Notes: generated by a model from the sequence alone, not told the origin. Counted from the stretch's first letter, positions 18,474 through 27,732 are shown. The stretch is DNA of 64,000 nt from Roseateles puraquae (GCF_002205845.1 NZ_NISI01000001.1:248001-312000), one strand, 5' to 3'. Made by a program: numbers and translations.

Positions 18474-19127
18474 TCAGGAGTTCTCGAGGACGATGCCCTC
18501 GATCAGGTTGGCCACGTCCTCGCAGCGGTCGGAGATGGACTCCAGTTGCTCGTAGATCGCCTTGAGCTTGATGAGCTCGCGCACATCCGCCTCTTCACGG
18601 AAGAGGCGCGACATCGCCGAGCGCATGACGCGGTCGGCATCGGATTCGAGCCGGTCGATCTCTTCGCAGGTCTTGAGCGCCGCTTCCGTGGTGGCAGGCT
18701 TGCTCAGGTTGGGCAGCAGCGTGACGGCGTGTTGCACACGCTCGCAGCAACGCACCGACAGCGTGGCCAGTTGCAGAACCTGCTCGGGCACGGCGCGCAC
18801 GTCGTAGAGCGACAAGGTCTCGGAGGAATCCTGCAGCAGGTCCAGGATGTCGTCCATCGCGTTGATCAGGCCGTGGATCTGCTCGCGGTCGATGGGCGTG
18901 ATGAAGGTGCGGTGCAGCAGGCGGTTGACCTCGGCCGTCACCCGGTCGGCGGCGTGCTCGGCCTTGTCGACCTCATCCGCGTACTGCTGGCGCAGCGTCG
19001 GGTCTGCGTAGTTTTCGATCATCTTCTGGAAGGCGCGCGCACCTTCCAGGATGAAGCCACCGTGCTCATTGAAGAGCTCAAAAAAATTGCCCTCACGGGG
19101 CAGCAGCTTGCCAAACAACATGGCCAT
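18474..19127 (-). CDS. DUF47 family PhoU-like phosphate transport regulator
   Basis: A 217-aa helical protein of the DUF47 (TIGR00153) family, related to PhoU and almost always encoded beside pit. It starts MAMLFGKLLPREGNFFELFNEHG and contains the helical bundle motifs EVDKAEHAADRVTAEVNRLLHRTFITPIDREQ (about 67-98), of which FITPIDREQIHGL is most typical, and a second half ending CEDVANLIEGIVLENS. It probably modulates Pit activity at the membrane. First gene of the pair; the ATG is at 19127, with a -10-like TAAACT at 19156-19151 on its strand. Confidence 0.92.
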   Translation of the reverse strand: MAMLFGKLLPREGNFFELFNEHGGFILEGARAFQKMIENYADPTLRQQYADEVDKAEHAADRVTAEVNRLLHRTFITPIDREQIHGLINAMDDILDLLQDSSETLSLYDVRAVPEQVLQLATLSVRCCERVQHAVTLLPNLSKPATTEAALKTCEEIDRLESDADRVMRSAMSRLFREEADVRELIKLKAIYEQLESISDRCEDVANLIEGIVLENS

Positions 19128-19150
19128 CCTTGGATTTCTGGAAGGCGCGG

Positions 19151-19192
19151 AGTTTACCGGGCTCTGTCACATCTTCGTCACAGCTCCGTCAC
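19151..19192 (-). promoter_or_regulatory. Triple GTCAC direct repeat (Pho-box layout, reversed) and -10 upstream of DUF47-pit
   Basis: GTCAC occurs on the plus strand at 19166-19170, 19177-19181 and 19188-19192, exactly 11 bp apart, preceded by CT, TC and CC. This is the spacing of PhoB half-sites. Relative to the minus-strand DUF47-pit pair the repeats are inverted. A minus-strand TAAACT (19156-19151) follows after 9 nt. In Sinorhizobium meliloti PhoB represses orfA-pit, so repression is a reasonable reading here; that is inference. Confidence 0.6.
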
Positions 19193-19207
19193 ACATGCGC
19201 TCCGGCG

Positions 19208-20329
19208 CTACAGGCACCCCATGAAATGCAGGCCCGCCGCACCGAGCACCGCGCTCAGCAACAGTGCCGGCACCGCATAGGCGTGGAAGAGCCGCCAGGC
19301 TCGCGCGTCGCCCGACATGCGCAGAGCGATCAGGTTGGCCAGCGAGCCCACCATGAAGCCGAAGCCCCCGACATTGACGCCGTAAGCCAGCACCCGCCAG
19401 TCCGCGGTGTACTCCGACAGCGCGATCGCCGCCGGCACGTTGCTGATGAGCTGGCTCGCGCCGATGCTCACGAGGTACAGGTTCAGGGGTTGCTGCAGAT
19501 CCAGCCCCGCCATGGCGTCCTTCACCGCCGGCAGCTGGGCCAGCAGGCGCAGGTCGATGAACATCAACGCGAACACCAGCAACAGCCCCCAGTCCAGGTC
19601 CAGCACCACCCGGCGATGCCCGACGAGGAAGAGCACCAGCAGTACGGCGACGGCCCACGAAGCGTGCCCGAAGTCAGCCGCCACCAGAAAGGGCGCATAC
19701 AGGCAAGCCGACAGCCCCAGCAGCCGCCCGTCCAGCGGCGTCTCCGGCGCCGGCGTCAGATGAACCTCCCGGCGTCCGAATGCCACCCAGGTCAGGGCCG
19801 CCAGGCCCACCAACAACGCAGCCACCAGGGGCGCCTGGTGGCCCATGAACTCACCGAAGGACACCTTCGCAAGCTGCCACAGGAACAGGTTCTGCGGATT
19901 GCCGATGGGCGTGAGGGCGGAGCCCGCATTGACCGCCAGCGCCTCGAACACGATCAGGCGGGTCGACGGCAGGCTGGTCAGGCGACAGACGCCCAAGGTC
20001 AGCGGCACCACGACGAACAGGGCGACATCATTGGTCAAGACCATCGACAACACCGCCGCGGCGAGCACGAGGCTGAGCGCGATCGCACGCTCGCTGGGCA
20101 TCGCGCGCACCAGCCGCAGGCCCAGGCGCTGCAAGACACCGCTGAGCTCCAGCCCCTTGGTCAGCAGCAACAGCCCGGTCAGTGCTGCGAGGGTGCCGCC
20201 GTCCACCAGGGAGGGGTAAGCGGCGATGGGCGTCGGCGACGCGCCAGCCAAGACCAGCAGGGCCGCCAGCAGGATCAGGAAGAAGCGATCCCCGGCCAGC
20301 CCCCGAAACACCCGCAGCAAGGCTTGCAT
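19208..20329 (-). CDS. SLC13/ArsB/CitM-like membrane carrier
   Basis: A 373-aa permease of the ion transporter superfamily (SLC13, CitM, ArsB), with about ten hydrophobic segments. The two half motifs are visible: NAGSALTPIGNPQNLFLWQL (about 148-167) and the second-half SQLISNVPAAIALSEYT, each with the Asn-Pro substrate hairpin. The substrate may be an anion or dicarboxylate; it cannot be read from sequence. I start at the ATG at 20329; a GTG two codons upstream is possible. It lies 19 nt after folK on the same strand. Confidence 0.82.
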   Translation of the reverse strand: MQALLRVFRGLAGDRFFLILLAALLVLAGASPTPIAAYPSLVDGGTLAALTGLLLLTKGLELSGVLQRLGLRLVRAMPSERAIALSLVLAAAVLSMVLTNDVALFVVVPLTLGVCRLTSLPSTRLIVFEALAVNAGSALTPIGNPQNLFLWQLAKVSFGEFMGHQAPLVAALLVGLAALTWVAFGRREVHLTPAPETPLDGRLLGLSACLYAPFLVAADFGHASWAVAVLLVLFLVGHRRVVLDLDWGLLLVFALMFIDLRLLAQLPAVKDAMAGLDLQQPLNLYLVSIGASQLISNVPAAIALSEYTADWRVLAYGVNVGGFGFMVGSLANLIALRMSGDARAWRLFHAYAVPALLLSAVLGAAGLHFMGCL

Positions 20330-20348
20330 CAGCACGCGAGCGAGCCCA

Positions 20349-20825
20349 TCAAAGGGACAAGGGGCCCAGGCGCTCGATGCGCTGGCTGGCCCAGTCGTGG
20401 CAGCGTGCGAGGTGGGCCAACTCAGGCGCGATCTCCATCAGGGGCCGCAGCACGAACGCACGCTCACCCAGGCGAGGATGGGGCAGCGTCAGGCGCGCGG
20501 TATCCAGCACGACATCACCGTACAGCAGCAGGTCCAGGTCGAGGGTGCGCGGGGCGTGGCGGTACGGCCGCTCGCGCCCGTGGGCCAACTCGATCGCCTG
20601 CAGGGCATCGAGCAAGGCCATCGGCGCCAGTTCGGTGTCCAGCGCCGCGACCGCGTTGACGAAATCGGGCCCTTCGGCATCCACCGGGGCACTGCGCCAG
20701 AGGCTGGACAGGGCCACGACCTGCGTCTGCGGCAGCGCAGCGAGATGCAGTGCCGCCTGGGTCAGCGTGGCGCCGAGGTCAGCGCCCAGGTTGGCGCCAA
20801 GGCCGATGTAGGCGCGCGAGCTCAC
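20349..20825 (-). CDS. folK: 2-amino-4-hydroxy-6-hydroxymethyldihydropteridine pyrophosphokinase
   Basis: A 158-aa HPPK enzyme that transfers pyrophosphate from ATP to 6-hydroxymethyl-dihydropterin in folate synthesis. Motifs: AYIGLGANLG at the N-terminus, SSLWRSAPVD, GPDFVNAVAAL and the signature RHAPRTLDLDLLLYGD carrying the magnesium-binding aspartates, then LPHPRLGERAFVL. It begins at a GTG (20825) that overlaps the pcnB stop by 4 nt (GTGA). pcnB-folK is a conserved pair. Confidence 0.96.
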   Translation of the reverse strand: MSSRAYIGLGANLGADLGATLTQAALHLAALPQTQVVALSSLWRSAPVDAEGPDFVNAVAALDTELAPMALLDALQAIELAHGRERPYRHAPRTLDLDLLLYGDVVLDTARLTLPHPRLGERAFVLRPLMEIAPELAHLARCHDWASQRIERLGPLSL

Positions 20826-22408
20826 TCGGCAGCAGGCGTGGCAGGCGAGGAAGCGCCCTCCCCGCCGCCAGACGGCTTGCGACGACGCCGGCGGCGCTTG
20901 CGCGCGGGCGCACTGCCCTCGTCACCGGGCTCGACCGCCTCGCCAGACGACTCGGCGGCATCCGCAGCGGCGGCGGTGGGCGCCGGTCGGGGCGCGCGGA
21001 CCACGCGCGGCTGCTTCTGCTGCGCGGCGCGCGCGTCGGCCAGCAAAGCCTGACGGTCGTCATCGCTTCCGAGCGCGAAGTCTTCCCACCAATCCGCCAA
21101 GGCCGGGTCAATCTCGCCGACGTCAGCGCGCAAGCGCAGGAAATCGAAGCCGGCCCGATAGCGGGGCTGCTCGATCAGGCTGAACACGCCCGAGCCGGTG
21201 CGGCGCTCAAAGCGCGTCTGCATCATCCAGATCTCGCGCATGTCGGCCGCCAGCTTGCCGCGACCGGAGATGTCGCCAATGCGGGCATCGAAGACCGCAT
21301 CAATGGCCTGCGCCAGCGCCGGCACGGCGGCCTCGCCTCCAGCGCGGATCTTGTTCCAGCGATCCAGCACCTCGTGCCAGAGCATGCAAGCCAGCATGAA
21401 GCTGGGGCTGACGCCACGGCCATCCTGCACGCGGCGGTCGGTGTCCTCGAAGGCCTGCCGCACGAATCGGCCCCGCACGCCCTCTGGCAGCTCACCCGAC
21501 TCGGTCAGCATGGCGTCGAGCACGGCAAAGACACCCTTGCCGCTGCGGCCAACCAGCCCCAATTTCTTGAGTTGCTCCAGGCTGGCCAGCGAATGGCCCG
21601 TCTGGAGCAGCTTGATCATTTCGTCGAACAACCGCGAGGCCGGCACGTTGGCCAGCAGCGGGATGCAGTCAGCCACCGGCGCGAGGGTCTTCTTCTCGAG
21701 ATGGAAGCCCAGCTTGGCGGCGAAGCGCACCGCACGGATGATGCGGACCGGGTCTTCGCGGTAGCGCGTCTCGGGGTCGCCGATCATGCGCAGCACCTTG
21801 GCCTTGGCATCTGCCAGGCCGCCGTGATAGTCGACCACCAGCCGGCGCTGCGGGTCGTAGTACATCGCGTTGACGGTGTAGTCGCGCCGCGCCGCATCTT
21901 CGATCTGCGGGCCCCAGACGTTGTCACGCAGCACGCGGCCGCTGGCGTCCACGGCATGCGACTTGCCTTCGAGCTCGCCCTTGGAGGTCTTCTCGTTACC
22001 GCTGACCGCCTCGGACTCGGTCGGCAGCGCGCGGAAGGTCGACACCTCGATGACCTCGTGCTCGCGCCCACGGCCGTAGACCACATGAACGATGCGAAAG
22101 CGCCGGCCAATGATGAACGCACGGCGGAACAGGCCCTTGACCTGTTCGGGCGTGGCGTTGGTGGCGACGTCGAAATCCTTGGGTCGCATGCCCAGCAACA
22201 GGTCGCGCACCGCGCCGCCCACGATGTAGGCCTCGAATCCCGCGTCAGTCAGGGTCTTGACGACCTTCACGGCCCGCTCGTCGAGCAGGTCCGGGTCGAT
22301 GCCATGAACCTCGGCAGGAACCTCCACCCGCTTGCCTAGCGGACTGGTCTTCTTGCCGCCCGCGGCAGCGGGCTTGCCGAGCAGCTTGTCGATGAATTTC
22401 TTGATCAT
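20822..22408 (-). CDS. pcnB: Poly(A) polymerase I
   Basis: A 528-aa class II nucleotidyltransferase that adds poly(A) tails to RNA 3' ends for decay. The active site is GGAVRDLLLGMRPKDFDVAT (about 60-79) with the DxD metal ligands, followed by GRRFRIVHVVYG, the RRDYTVNAMYYD element and DPVRIIRAVRFAAKLGF. The C-terminus is a long low-complexity tail with a basic block (RKRRRRRRK) common in this branch. I start at the ATG at 22408 (MIKKFIDKLLG), which overlaps the HAD gene stop by 4 nt. The gene lies inside a minus-strand series where every join is an overlap. Confidence 0.96.
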   Translation of the reverse strand: MIKKFIDKLLGKPAAAGGKKTSPLGKRVEVPAEVHGIDPDLLDERAVKVVKTLTDAGFEAYIVGGAVRDLLLGMRPKDFDVATNATPEQVKGLFRRAFIIGRRFRIVHVVYGRGREHEVIEVSTFRALPTESEAVSGNEKTSKGELEGKSHAVDASGRVLRDNVWGPQIEDAARRDYTVNAMYYDPQRRLVVDYHGGLADAKAKVLRMIGDPETRYREDPVRIIRAVRFAAKLGFHLEKKTLAPVADCIPLLANVPASRLFDEMIKLLQTGHSLASLEQLKKLGLVGRSGKGVFAVLDAMLTESGELPEGVRGRFVRQAFEDTDRRVQDGRGVSPSFMLACMLWHEVLDRWNKIRAGGEAAVPALAQAIDAVFDARIGDISGRGKLAADMREIWMMQTRFERRTGSGVFSLIEQPRYRAGFDFLRLRADVGEIDPALADWWEDFALGSDDDRQALLADARAAQQKQPRVVRAPRPAPTAAAADAAESSGEAVEPGDEGSAPARKRRRRRRKPSGGGEGASSPATPAAE

Positions 22409-23073
22409 GCAAAAAGGTGCAGCTGGGGCCAGCCGCGCTCGGTCGCCAGGGCCGCAAGGGACGGGCTTGGGTTGGTCGCCACCGGGTGGCTGACACGCTC
22501 GAGCAGCGGGAGATCGTTGGTCGAATCGCTGTAGAAGGTCACGCGCTCGAAATCGCGCCATTGTGCCCCGAGGCCCTGCAACCAGGCATTCACCCGCGCG
22601 ATCTTGCCCTCGCGGAAGCTCGGAATGCCCTCGATCGCGCCGGTGTAACGCCCGTCGGCATCCCGCTGCAGGTCGACCGCAATCAAGTGCTCGACCCCGA
22701 AGGCCTGGGCGATCGGCGTCGTCACGAACACGTTCGTCGCCGTCACGATGGCGATCAAGTCTCCTGCAGCACGATGCCTCTCCACGAGGGCCAGCGCCTC
22801 GGGGCGCAGCGCCGGGCGCATCACCTCGGCCATGAAGCGTTCCCGCATCGCCAAGGCTTCTGCCAGGGGACGCGCGCGCCACGCCGATGTGGCGAAATCG
22901 ATGTAGGCCGGCAGATCGAGCGTGCCGGCGTTGTACTGCGCAAAAAACTCGTCATTGCGCCGCCCCCACACCGACGCATCCACCCAGCCCACCTCCACCA
23001 TGAAACCGCCGAAGGCATGGTCGGAATCGACAGGGATCAACGTCCCGTCCAGATCAAACAGGGTGAGATTCAT
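22405..23073 (-). CDS. HAD-superfamily phosphatase, SerB-like IB subfamily
   Basis: A 222-aa HAD hydrolase. Motif I FDLDGTLIPVDSDHA, motif II IVTATN, the lysine in FREGKIARVNAW and motif III/IV YSDSTNDLPLL are intact. Helical cap (about 15-90) as in the HAD-IB group of phosphoserine phosphatase-like enzymes. The substrate is unknown; the PSPase-like pattern alone does not prove serine biosynthesis. ATG at 23073 overlaps the hda stop by 4 nt, and its stop overlaps pcnB by 4 nt. Confidence 0.88.
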   Translation of the reverse strand: MNLTLFDLDGTLIPVDSDHAFGGFMVEVGWVDASVWGRRNDEFFAQYNAGTLDLPAYIDFATSAWRARPLAEALAMRERFMAEVMRPALRPEALALVERHRAAGDLIAIVTATNVFVTTPIAQAFGVEHLIAVDLQRDADGRYTGAIEGIPSFREGKIARVNAWLQGLGAQWRDFERVTFYSDSTNDLPLLERVSHPVATNPSPSLAALATERGWPQLHLFA

Positions 23074-23777
23074 AAATTGGGGTCAGAGTCCATTTTCTTT
23101 TCGCGGCCCTCGCCCGTCTCATCGGCCAGCATGGCCTTGAGCAACGGCAGCGTGATGGCCCGCTTGGTCGCGAGCGCGAACTCGTCCAGCCGCTCCAGCA
23201 GCGCCATCAGGCCCTTGAGATTGCGCTCGAAGCGCGTGAGCAGGTAGCCGAGCACGTCATCGCCCAGCAACAGGCCGCGGCGGTCCGCATCCCGACGCAG
23301 GGCAGCACGCATCTCGGGCTCGCTCAGGGGTGACAAGGCGAAGCTTGGGCCCCAGCCGAGGCGGGTGCGCAGATCCTCACGCAGCGGCAGGTCAACGGCC
23401 GGCGCGTCGGCCGTGGCCACGACGTTGTAGCCCTGCCCTGCCGATGCCACGAACAGCCCGAACGCCGCATGCTGCTGCCCCGCGTCGAAGCGCTGGCAGT
23501 CGTCGAGCAGCAGCAGGCTCTCGTGCGCCGGCAGCTCCCAGGGCAAGGGCGTGTCGGCGTCGTACCAGGCGACGCGCTGGCCTGCAGACTGCCAGCGCTC
23601 GGCCAAGCCCTGCAGCAGGTGCGTCTTGCCCGATCCCGTGGGCCCCCACAGCAGCACGGGGGGATCGCCCGGCATCAGTCCCATCAGGTAGGCCAAGGCC
23701 TCGGCATTCGCGCCGGGCAGGAAGTTGTCGAAGCTGTGCGCAGGCGGCGCCAGCAGGGCCAAAGGGATCTGTCTCAT
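23070..23777 (-). CDS. hda: DnaA regulatory inactivator Hda-like protein
   Basis: A 235-aa AAA+ protein related to DnaA domain III. Hda with the beta clamp stimulates ATP hydrolysis by DnaA after initiation. Visible: the N-terminal clamp-binding-like start MRQIPLALL, FDNFLPGANAEAL, the Walker A GPTGSGKTHLL, Walker B LLLLDDCQRF, and the C-terminal lid ERNLKGLMALLERLDEFAL. There is no DNA-binding domain IV, which separates it from DnaA. The ATG at 23777 shares one base with the stop of the AI-2E gene (TGATG); a TTG one codon upstream is less likely. Confidence 0.93.
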   Translation of the reverse strand: MRQIPLALLAPPAHSFDNFLPGANAEALAYLMGLMPGDPPVLLWGPTGSGKTHLLQGLAERWQSAGQRVAWYDADTPLPWELPAHESLLLLDDCQRFDAGQQHAAFGLFVASAGQGYNVVATADAPAVDLPLREDLRTRLGWGPSFALSPLSEPEMRAALRRDADRRGLLLGDDVLGYLLTRFERNLKGLMALLERLDEFALATKRAITLPLLKAMLADETGEGREKKMDSDPNL

Positions 23778-24838
23778 CAAGTGAACAGCGAACTCGCGAG
23801 ATAGGCCTGATGCAAGCGCCGCGCCGCCACCGCAGCCACCGCCGACAGCGGCAAGGCGATCAACACCCCCACGAAACCCAGCAGGTGCCCGAAGGCCAGC
23901 AGCGCGAAGATGACCATCAGGGGACTCATGCCGATGCGCTCCCCGACGAAGCGCGGCGTCAGCACGAAGCTCTCCAGCAGTTGCCCGATGCCGAACACCA
24001 CCGCCACTGCAAGCAGCCCGTAGAGGCTGGCGAACTGCAACACGCCGGCCAGCAGCGCCAGCAACAGGCCCAGACCGAACCCCACATAGGGAATGAACAC
24101 CGCCAGGCCCGTGAAGACGCCGATCGGCAGCGCCAGGTCAAAGCCTGCCAGCGCAAGGCCCGCGCTGTAGAAAACTGCCAAGGCCCCCATCACCAGCAAC
24201 TGGCCGCGCAGGTACTGACCCAGCGTGGCGTCGCACTCATCCAGGAAGCTGCCAACCGTCTCACGGGCCGATGGCGGCACCAGAGCCCGGCCGCGTGCCA
24301 CGAGAGACGGCCAGTCCGACAGCAAATAGAACAGCACCACGGGCAACAGCACCGCATTGCCAATGAACGCCAGCAGGAAACTGCCGCCGATGCGGGCCGA
24401 GCTGAGCACGGTCGACAGCCAGTCTTCGAGGTTGGCATCCAGGTACTTGAGCACGAAGGCCTTGATGCTGGCTGGGTCGAGTTGCATGTGAATGCCGTAC
24501 TGCGACAACCATGGCGCCAGCTTCTCGTTGGCCACCTTGGCCAGGCCGGGAATCTGCTCGCGCAGCGCCGGCAACTCCTTACTGAGGATGGGCAGCACGA
24601 GCAGCAGCAAGGCCAGCAGCGCCAGGATGAAAAGCAACTCGACGATGAAGACTGCCAGCGGGCGAGGCACGCGCCGATTCACCAGGCCCTGCACGGCCGG
24701 TGCCAGCGCGTAGGCCAGCACGAGTGCGGCGATGAACGGCGCCAGCACCGGCGCCAGCAGCCACAGCAACAGGCCGCTGCCAAGGGCGACCCCTGCCCAG
24801 GCCAGGGCCGTGCGTTGATGTTTGCTGAGGTTCATCAT
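23777..24838 (-). CDS. AI-2E family transporter (PerM-like)
   Basis: A 353-aa membrane protein of the AI-2E transporter (PF01594/PerM) family with about eight hydrophobic segments. Typical traits: the paired N-terminal helices, a soluble segment (about 95-150), GVFTGLAVFIPYVGFGLG, and the C-terminal signature FVLTPRFVGERIGMSPLMVIFALLAFGHLLGF (about 295-326). Relatives export autoinducer-2 or work as Na+/H+ antiporters; the substrate here is unknown. It stands directly upstream of hda as in many betaproteobacteria. Start ATG at 24838, with a second ATG next to it. Confidence 0.9.
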   Translation of the reverse strand: MMNLSKHQRTALAWAGVALGSGLLLWLLAPVLAPFIAALVLAYALAPAVQGLVNRRVPRPLAVFIVELLFILALLALLLLVLPILSKELPALREQIPGLAKVANEKLAPWLSQYGIHMQLDPASIKAFVLKYLDANLEDWLSTVLSSARIGGSFLLAFIGNAVLLPVVLFYLLSDWPSLVARGRALVPPSARETVGSFLDECDATLGQYLRGQLLVMGALAVFYSAGLALAGFDLALPIGVFTGLAVFIPYVGFGLGLLLALLAGVLQFASLYGLLAVAVVFGIGQLLESFVLTPRFVGERIGMSPLMVIFALLAFGHLLGFVGVLIALPLSAVAAVAARRLHQAYLASSLFT

Positions 24839-24869
24839 GGGTTGTCAGGCGATGTGCGGGCGCGGATTG

Positions 24870-25724
24870 TTACTGAAGCGGGGACCGACCTGCGAGCAGC
24901 CGCGCCCGTCGCGCCTGCACGGCCGACGCATCGGGTGCGTCCGGTTGCCGGGACAGGTAGAAGCCGAAGTCGTCAGCCGCGGCCACCGCGTTGCCGAGGG
25001 CTTCCTGCACCAGGCCGCGGTCGCGCCGCTCCGCCGCGTCGTCGGGCAGCAGCACCACGAGCCGATGGTGAACGGCGAGCTGCCGCGGCAGGTCGCGCGC
25101 GGCACGATGAACTTCCTTCAGATTGCGCAGCATGCGCGCCAGGATCTGCCGCTTGCTTGCCGCGCGCAGGAAGAACTCCAGCGGTAGCTCGAGATCGGAG
25201 GGTAGCTCACTGCCCTGCCGATAGACAGCCAGCAGCTCGTCCAGGCGCGTGGATGACATCGGCGAGCCGGTGAACGGGTCGATGACGATCTCGCCCAGGC
25301 CCATGCGGCACTTGACCAGGAAGTGGCCCGGGAATGCAACGCCGGACGCCCGCAAGCCCGCATGCTCGGCCAACTCCAGCAGCAGCACGGCCAGCGTGAT
25401 CGGGATGCCGCGCCGCGTCTCCAGCACACGATGGATGTAGCTGTTTTCGGCGGCGTAGTAGTTGTTCAGGTTGCCCGCAAAGCCCAGTTCGCCATGGAAG
25501 AACCGGGTTAGCTGACGCAGCCGCTCGGCGGGAACCGTCTCTGCGGGCAGGCGCTCGCGCAGGCGGCGACCGAGTTCATCGACCCGCGCCAGCACCGCCT
25601 GGATGTCCAGATGCGGCTCCTCATCCTGGGCGAGGCTGGCCGCCGCTTCGAGCAGGTTCAACCCCTCGTCCTCCGCCACCAACGTGGCAAAGTGCTCCAG
25701 TGGCGTCGGCAGGGCGAACTTCAT
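24870..25724 (-). CDS. SirB1-type transglutaminase-like/TPR protein
   Basis: A 284-aa protein of the SirB1 family: an N-terminal transglutaminase-like fold (about 35-180) with NLNNYYAAENSYIHRVLETRRGIPITLAVLL and FPGHFLVKC, and a C-terminal TPR-like helical segment (about 185-270). The family motif RRGIPITLAVL and the histidine in GHFLVK are clear, but a full Cys-His-Asp triad is not. Function unknown. The ATG at 25724 shares one base with the murJ stop, so the two genes are coupled. Confidence 0.85.
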   Translation of the reverse strand: MKFALPTPLEHFATLVAEDEGLNLLEAAASLAQDEEPHLDIQAVLARVDELGRRLRERLPAETVPAERLRQLTRFFHGELGFAGNLNNYYAAENSYIHRVLETRRGIPITLAVLLLELAEHAGLRASGVAFPGHFLVKCRMGLGEIVIDPFTGSPMSSTRLDELLAVYRQGSELPSDLELPLEFFLRAASKRQILARMLRNLKEVHRAARDLPRQLAVHHRLVVLLPDDAAERRDRGLVQEALGNAVAAADDFGFYLSRQPDAPDASAVQARRARLLAGRSPLQ

Positions 25725-27286
25725 CAGCGTGGCCGCCCCATGGCCCGCGGGCGCATGCCCACGAGCGCCAATGCGCCGAAGTACACGGCGGCACTGGCCG
25801 CCAGGCTGGCCGCCATGATGAGGGCCCGCTGAACCTCATGCTGCCCCAGCGCGATCCAATCCAGACGGCTGGCGAGCTGCCACTGCAACAAGCCCATGGC
25901 CAGGCAGCCCACGCCCACGCGCAGCGAAAAACTGAACCATCCCGCCTCGGGCCGGTAACTGCCGAGCTTCTTCAACCCGAACAGCAGCCAGGTCGCATTG
26001 ACCAACGCGCCCAGCCCGATGGACAGCGCCAGACCCGCCACGCCCACCCAGGGCACGAACACGAGGTTGAAGGCCTGGGTCAGGATGAGCACGGCGACTG
26101 CGATCTTGGCGGGTGTGCCGGTGTCCTGCCGGGCATAGAACCCGGGGGCCAGCACCTTCACCGCAATGAGGCCCAGCAGCCCGACGCCCCAACCCATCAC
26201 CGATTGCGCCGTGTGCATCACGTCCAGCGCGGTGAAAGCCTTGCGGTGGTAGAGCACGGCCGTCAGTGGTTCGGCAAACACCAGCAGCGCCACGGCGCAC
26301 GGCAGGGCCAGCAGCACCACCATGCGCAGCCCCCAGTCCAGCAGACGGCTGTAGCGCTCGGTATCGCCTGCGGCCTGGGCCGAGGACAACTGCGGCGTCA
26401 GCACCGCACTCAGGGCCACGCCCAGGAGACCGATCGGGAACTCCATCAGCCGGTCGGCGTAGTTGAGCCAGGAGGTGGCGCCCTCCCCCAGATGGCTGGA
26501 GATCTGCGTGTTGATCATCAGCGACAACTGCGACACGCCCACGCCCAACAGGGCCGGCCCCATGTTCACGAGCATGCGCTTGACGCCCGGATGCTGGCTC
26601 GACGACCGGAAGCCGCGCCAAGTCCAACGCATGCGGGGCCGCATGCCGATGCGGGACAGCGCCGGCCATTGCACCGCCAACTGCAGCACGCCGCCCAGCA
26701 TCACGCCGACGGCAATGCCGTAGATGCCGGGCAGGCCGGCACGCTCCAGCGGCCCGATCAGCGCCCAACCACACAGGATCATGCTCAGGTTGAGCAGCAC
26801 CGGCGACGCCGCCGGCACGACGAAGCGGCGCCAGGTGTTCAGGATGCCGGCGGACAGTGCCACGAGCGACATGCAGCCGATATACGGAAACATGAATCGC
26901 GTCATCACCACTGACGCATCAAAAGACTTCGGCGCCAGGCCTGAACCCAGCAGCCAGACCAGCACGGGCGCCGCCAGGATGCCCGTCACCGAGGTGGCGA
27001 CGAGTGCCCACAAGAGCACGGTGGCGACGGCGTCCACCAGACCATGCGTGGCTTCATCGCCATCGGTGGTGCGACTCGCCGCCAGCAGCGGCACGAAGGC
27101 CTGGCTGAAAGCGCCCTCGGCAAACAGGCGGCGCAACAGGTTGGGAATGCGAAAGGCGACCAGAAAGGCGTCGGTCATGCCATTGGCGCCGAACAGGCCC
27201 GCCGTCATCTGTTCGCGGATGAGTCCGGTGATGCGCGAGGCCAGGGTCAGCAGGGAGATGGTCGACGCAGCGCGCAACAGATTCAT
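25724..27286 (-). CDS. murJ: Lipid II flippase MurJ
   Basis: A 520-aa integral membrane protein of the MOP/MATE-like superfamily that flips lipid II to the periplasmic side for peptidoglycan synthesis. N-terminal MurJ signature: [40 protein letters not shown] (the family hallmark), then about 14 hydrophobic segments and the arginine-bearing pocket region. Length is typical (E. coli 511). ATG at 27286, divergent from rpsT with 120 nt between the start codons, the usual murJ/rpsT arrangement. Confidence 0.97.
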   Translation of the reverse strand: MNLLRAASTISLLTLASRITGLIREQMTAGLFGANGMTDAFLVAFRIPNLLRRLFAEGAFSQAFVPLLAASRTTDGDEATHGLVDAVATVLLWALVATSVTGILAAPVLVWLLGSGLAPKSFDASVVMTRFMFPYIGCMSLVALSAGILNTWRRFVVPAASPVLLNLSMILCGWALIGPLERAGLPGIYGIAVGVMLGGVLQLAVQWPALSRIGMRPRMRWTWRGFRSSSQHPGVKRMLVNMGPALLGVGVSQLSLMINTQISSHLGEGATSWLNYADRLMEFPIGLLGVALSAVLTPQLSSAQAAGDTERYSRLLDWGLRMVVLLALPCAVALLVFAEPLTAVLYHRKAFTALDVMHTAQSVMGWGVGLLGLIAVKVLAPGFYARQDTGTPAKIAVAVLILTQAFNLVFVPWVGVAGLALSIGLGALVNATWLLFGLKKLGSYRPEAGWFSFSLRVGVGCLAMGLLQWQLASRLDWIALGQHEVQRALIMAASLAASAAVYFGALALVGMRPRAMGRPR

Positions 27287-27342
27287 GGCGCGGGATTATC
27301 TGTGTCGATACTGGCGGCCCGAGCGAAACTGCAAGACACGGC

Positions 27343-27372
27343 TTGGCTGATACTCAATTCACATGCTATACT
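27343..27372 (+). promoter_or_regulatory. Sigma-70 promoter of rpsT
   Basis: TTGGCT at 27343-27348, an 18-nt spacer and TATACT at 27367-27372, preceded by TG one base upstream (extended -10). The rpsT ATG follows 35 nt downstream. Confidence 0.7.
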
Positions 27373-27406
27373 CGCTGTCTTCGCACCAACTGGGTATAGA
27401 TACAGC

Positions 27407-27703
27407 ATGGCAACCAGCTCCAAAGCCAAGAAGAAGACGGTTCGCCTGGCGTCGGGTCGCAAGCGCGCCCGCCAGGACGTCAAGCTCAACGCCGCGAATA
27501 CCGCGCTGCGTTCCAAATTCCGCACGGTCATCAAGAACGTGCAAAAGGCCGTGACGGCCGGCGACAAGTCCAAGGCCGCCGAACTGTTCAAGACCGCCCA
27601 GGCCGTCATCGACTCTGTCGCCGACAAGGGCATCTTCCACAAGAACAAGGCTGCTCGCCACAAGAGCCGCCTGTCCGCCAAGATCAAGGCGCTCGCCGCC
27701 TGA
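27407..27703 (+). CDS. rpsT: 30S ribosomal protein S20
   Basis: A 98-aa primary rRNA-binding protein of the small subunit. Lys/Arg/Ala-rich helical sequence beginning [20 protein letters not shown], containing [19 protein letters not shown] and ending [22 protein letters not shown], the S20 C-terminal signature. The frame stays open upstream, but the ATG at 27407 matches the family start and is placed properly behind the promoter. Monocistronic, with its own terminator. Confidence 0.97.
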   Translation: MATSSKAKKKTVRLASGRKRARQDVKLNAANTALRSKFRTVIKNVQKAVTAGDKSKAAELFKTAQAVIDSVADKGIFHKNKAARHKSRLSAKIKALAA

Positions 27704-27732
27704 TAACCAATCCAGCTCTGGTGCAAGCAACG

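Noticed and set aside
19130-20659. Long plus-strand open frame opposite the SLC13-like gene and folK
   Set aside because: Gln/Arg/His-rich, no domains, covers two recognisable genes on the other strand; an antisense artefact. The same applies to the long frames opposite hda/AI-2E (23330-25273) and argD/argF (29439-31403).
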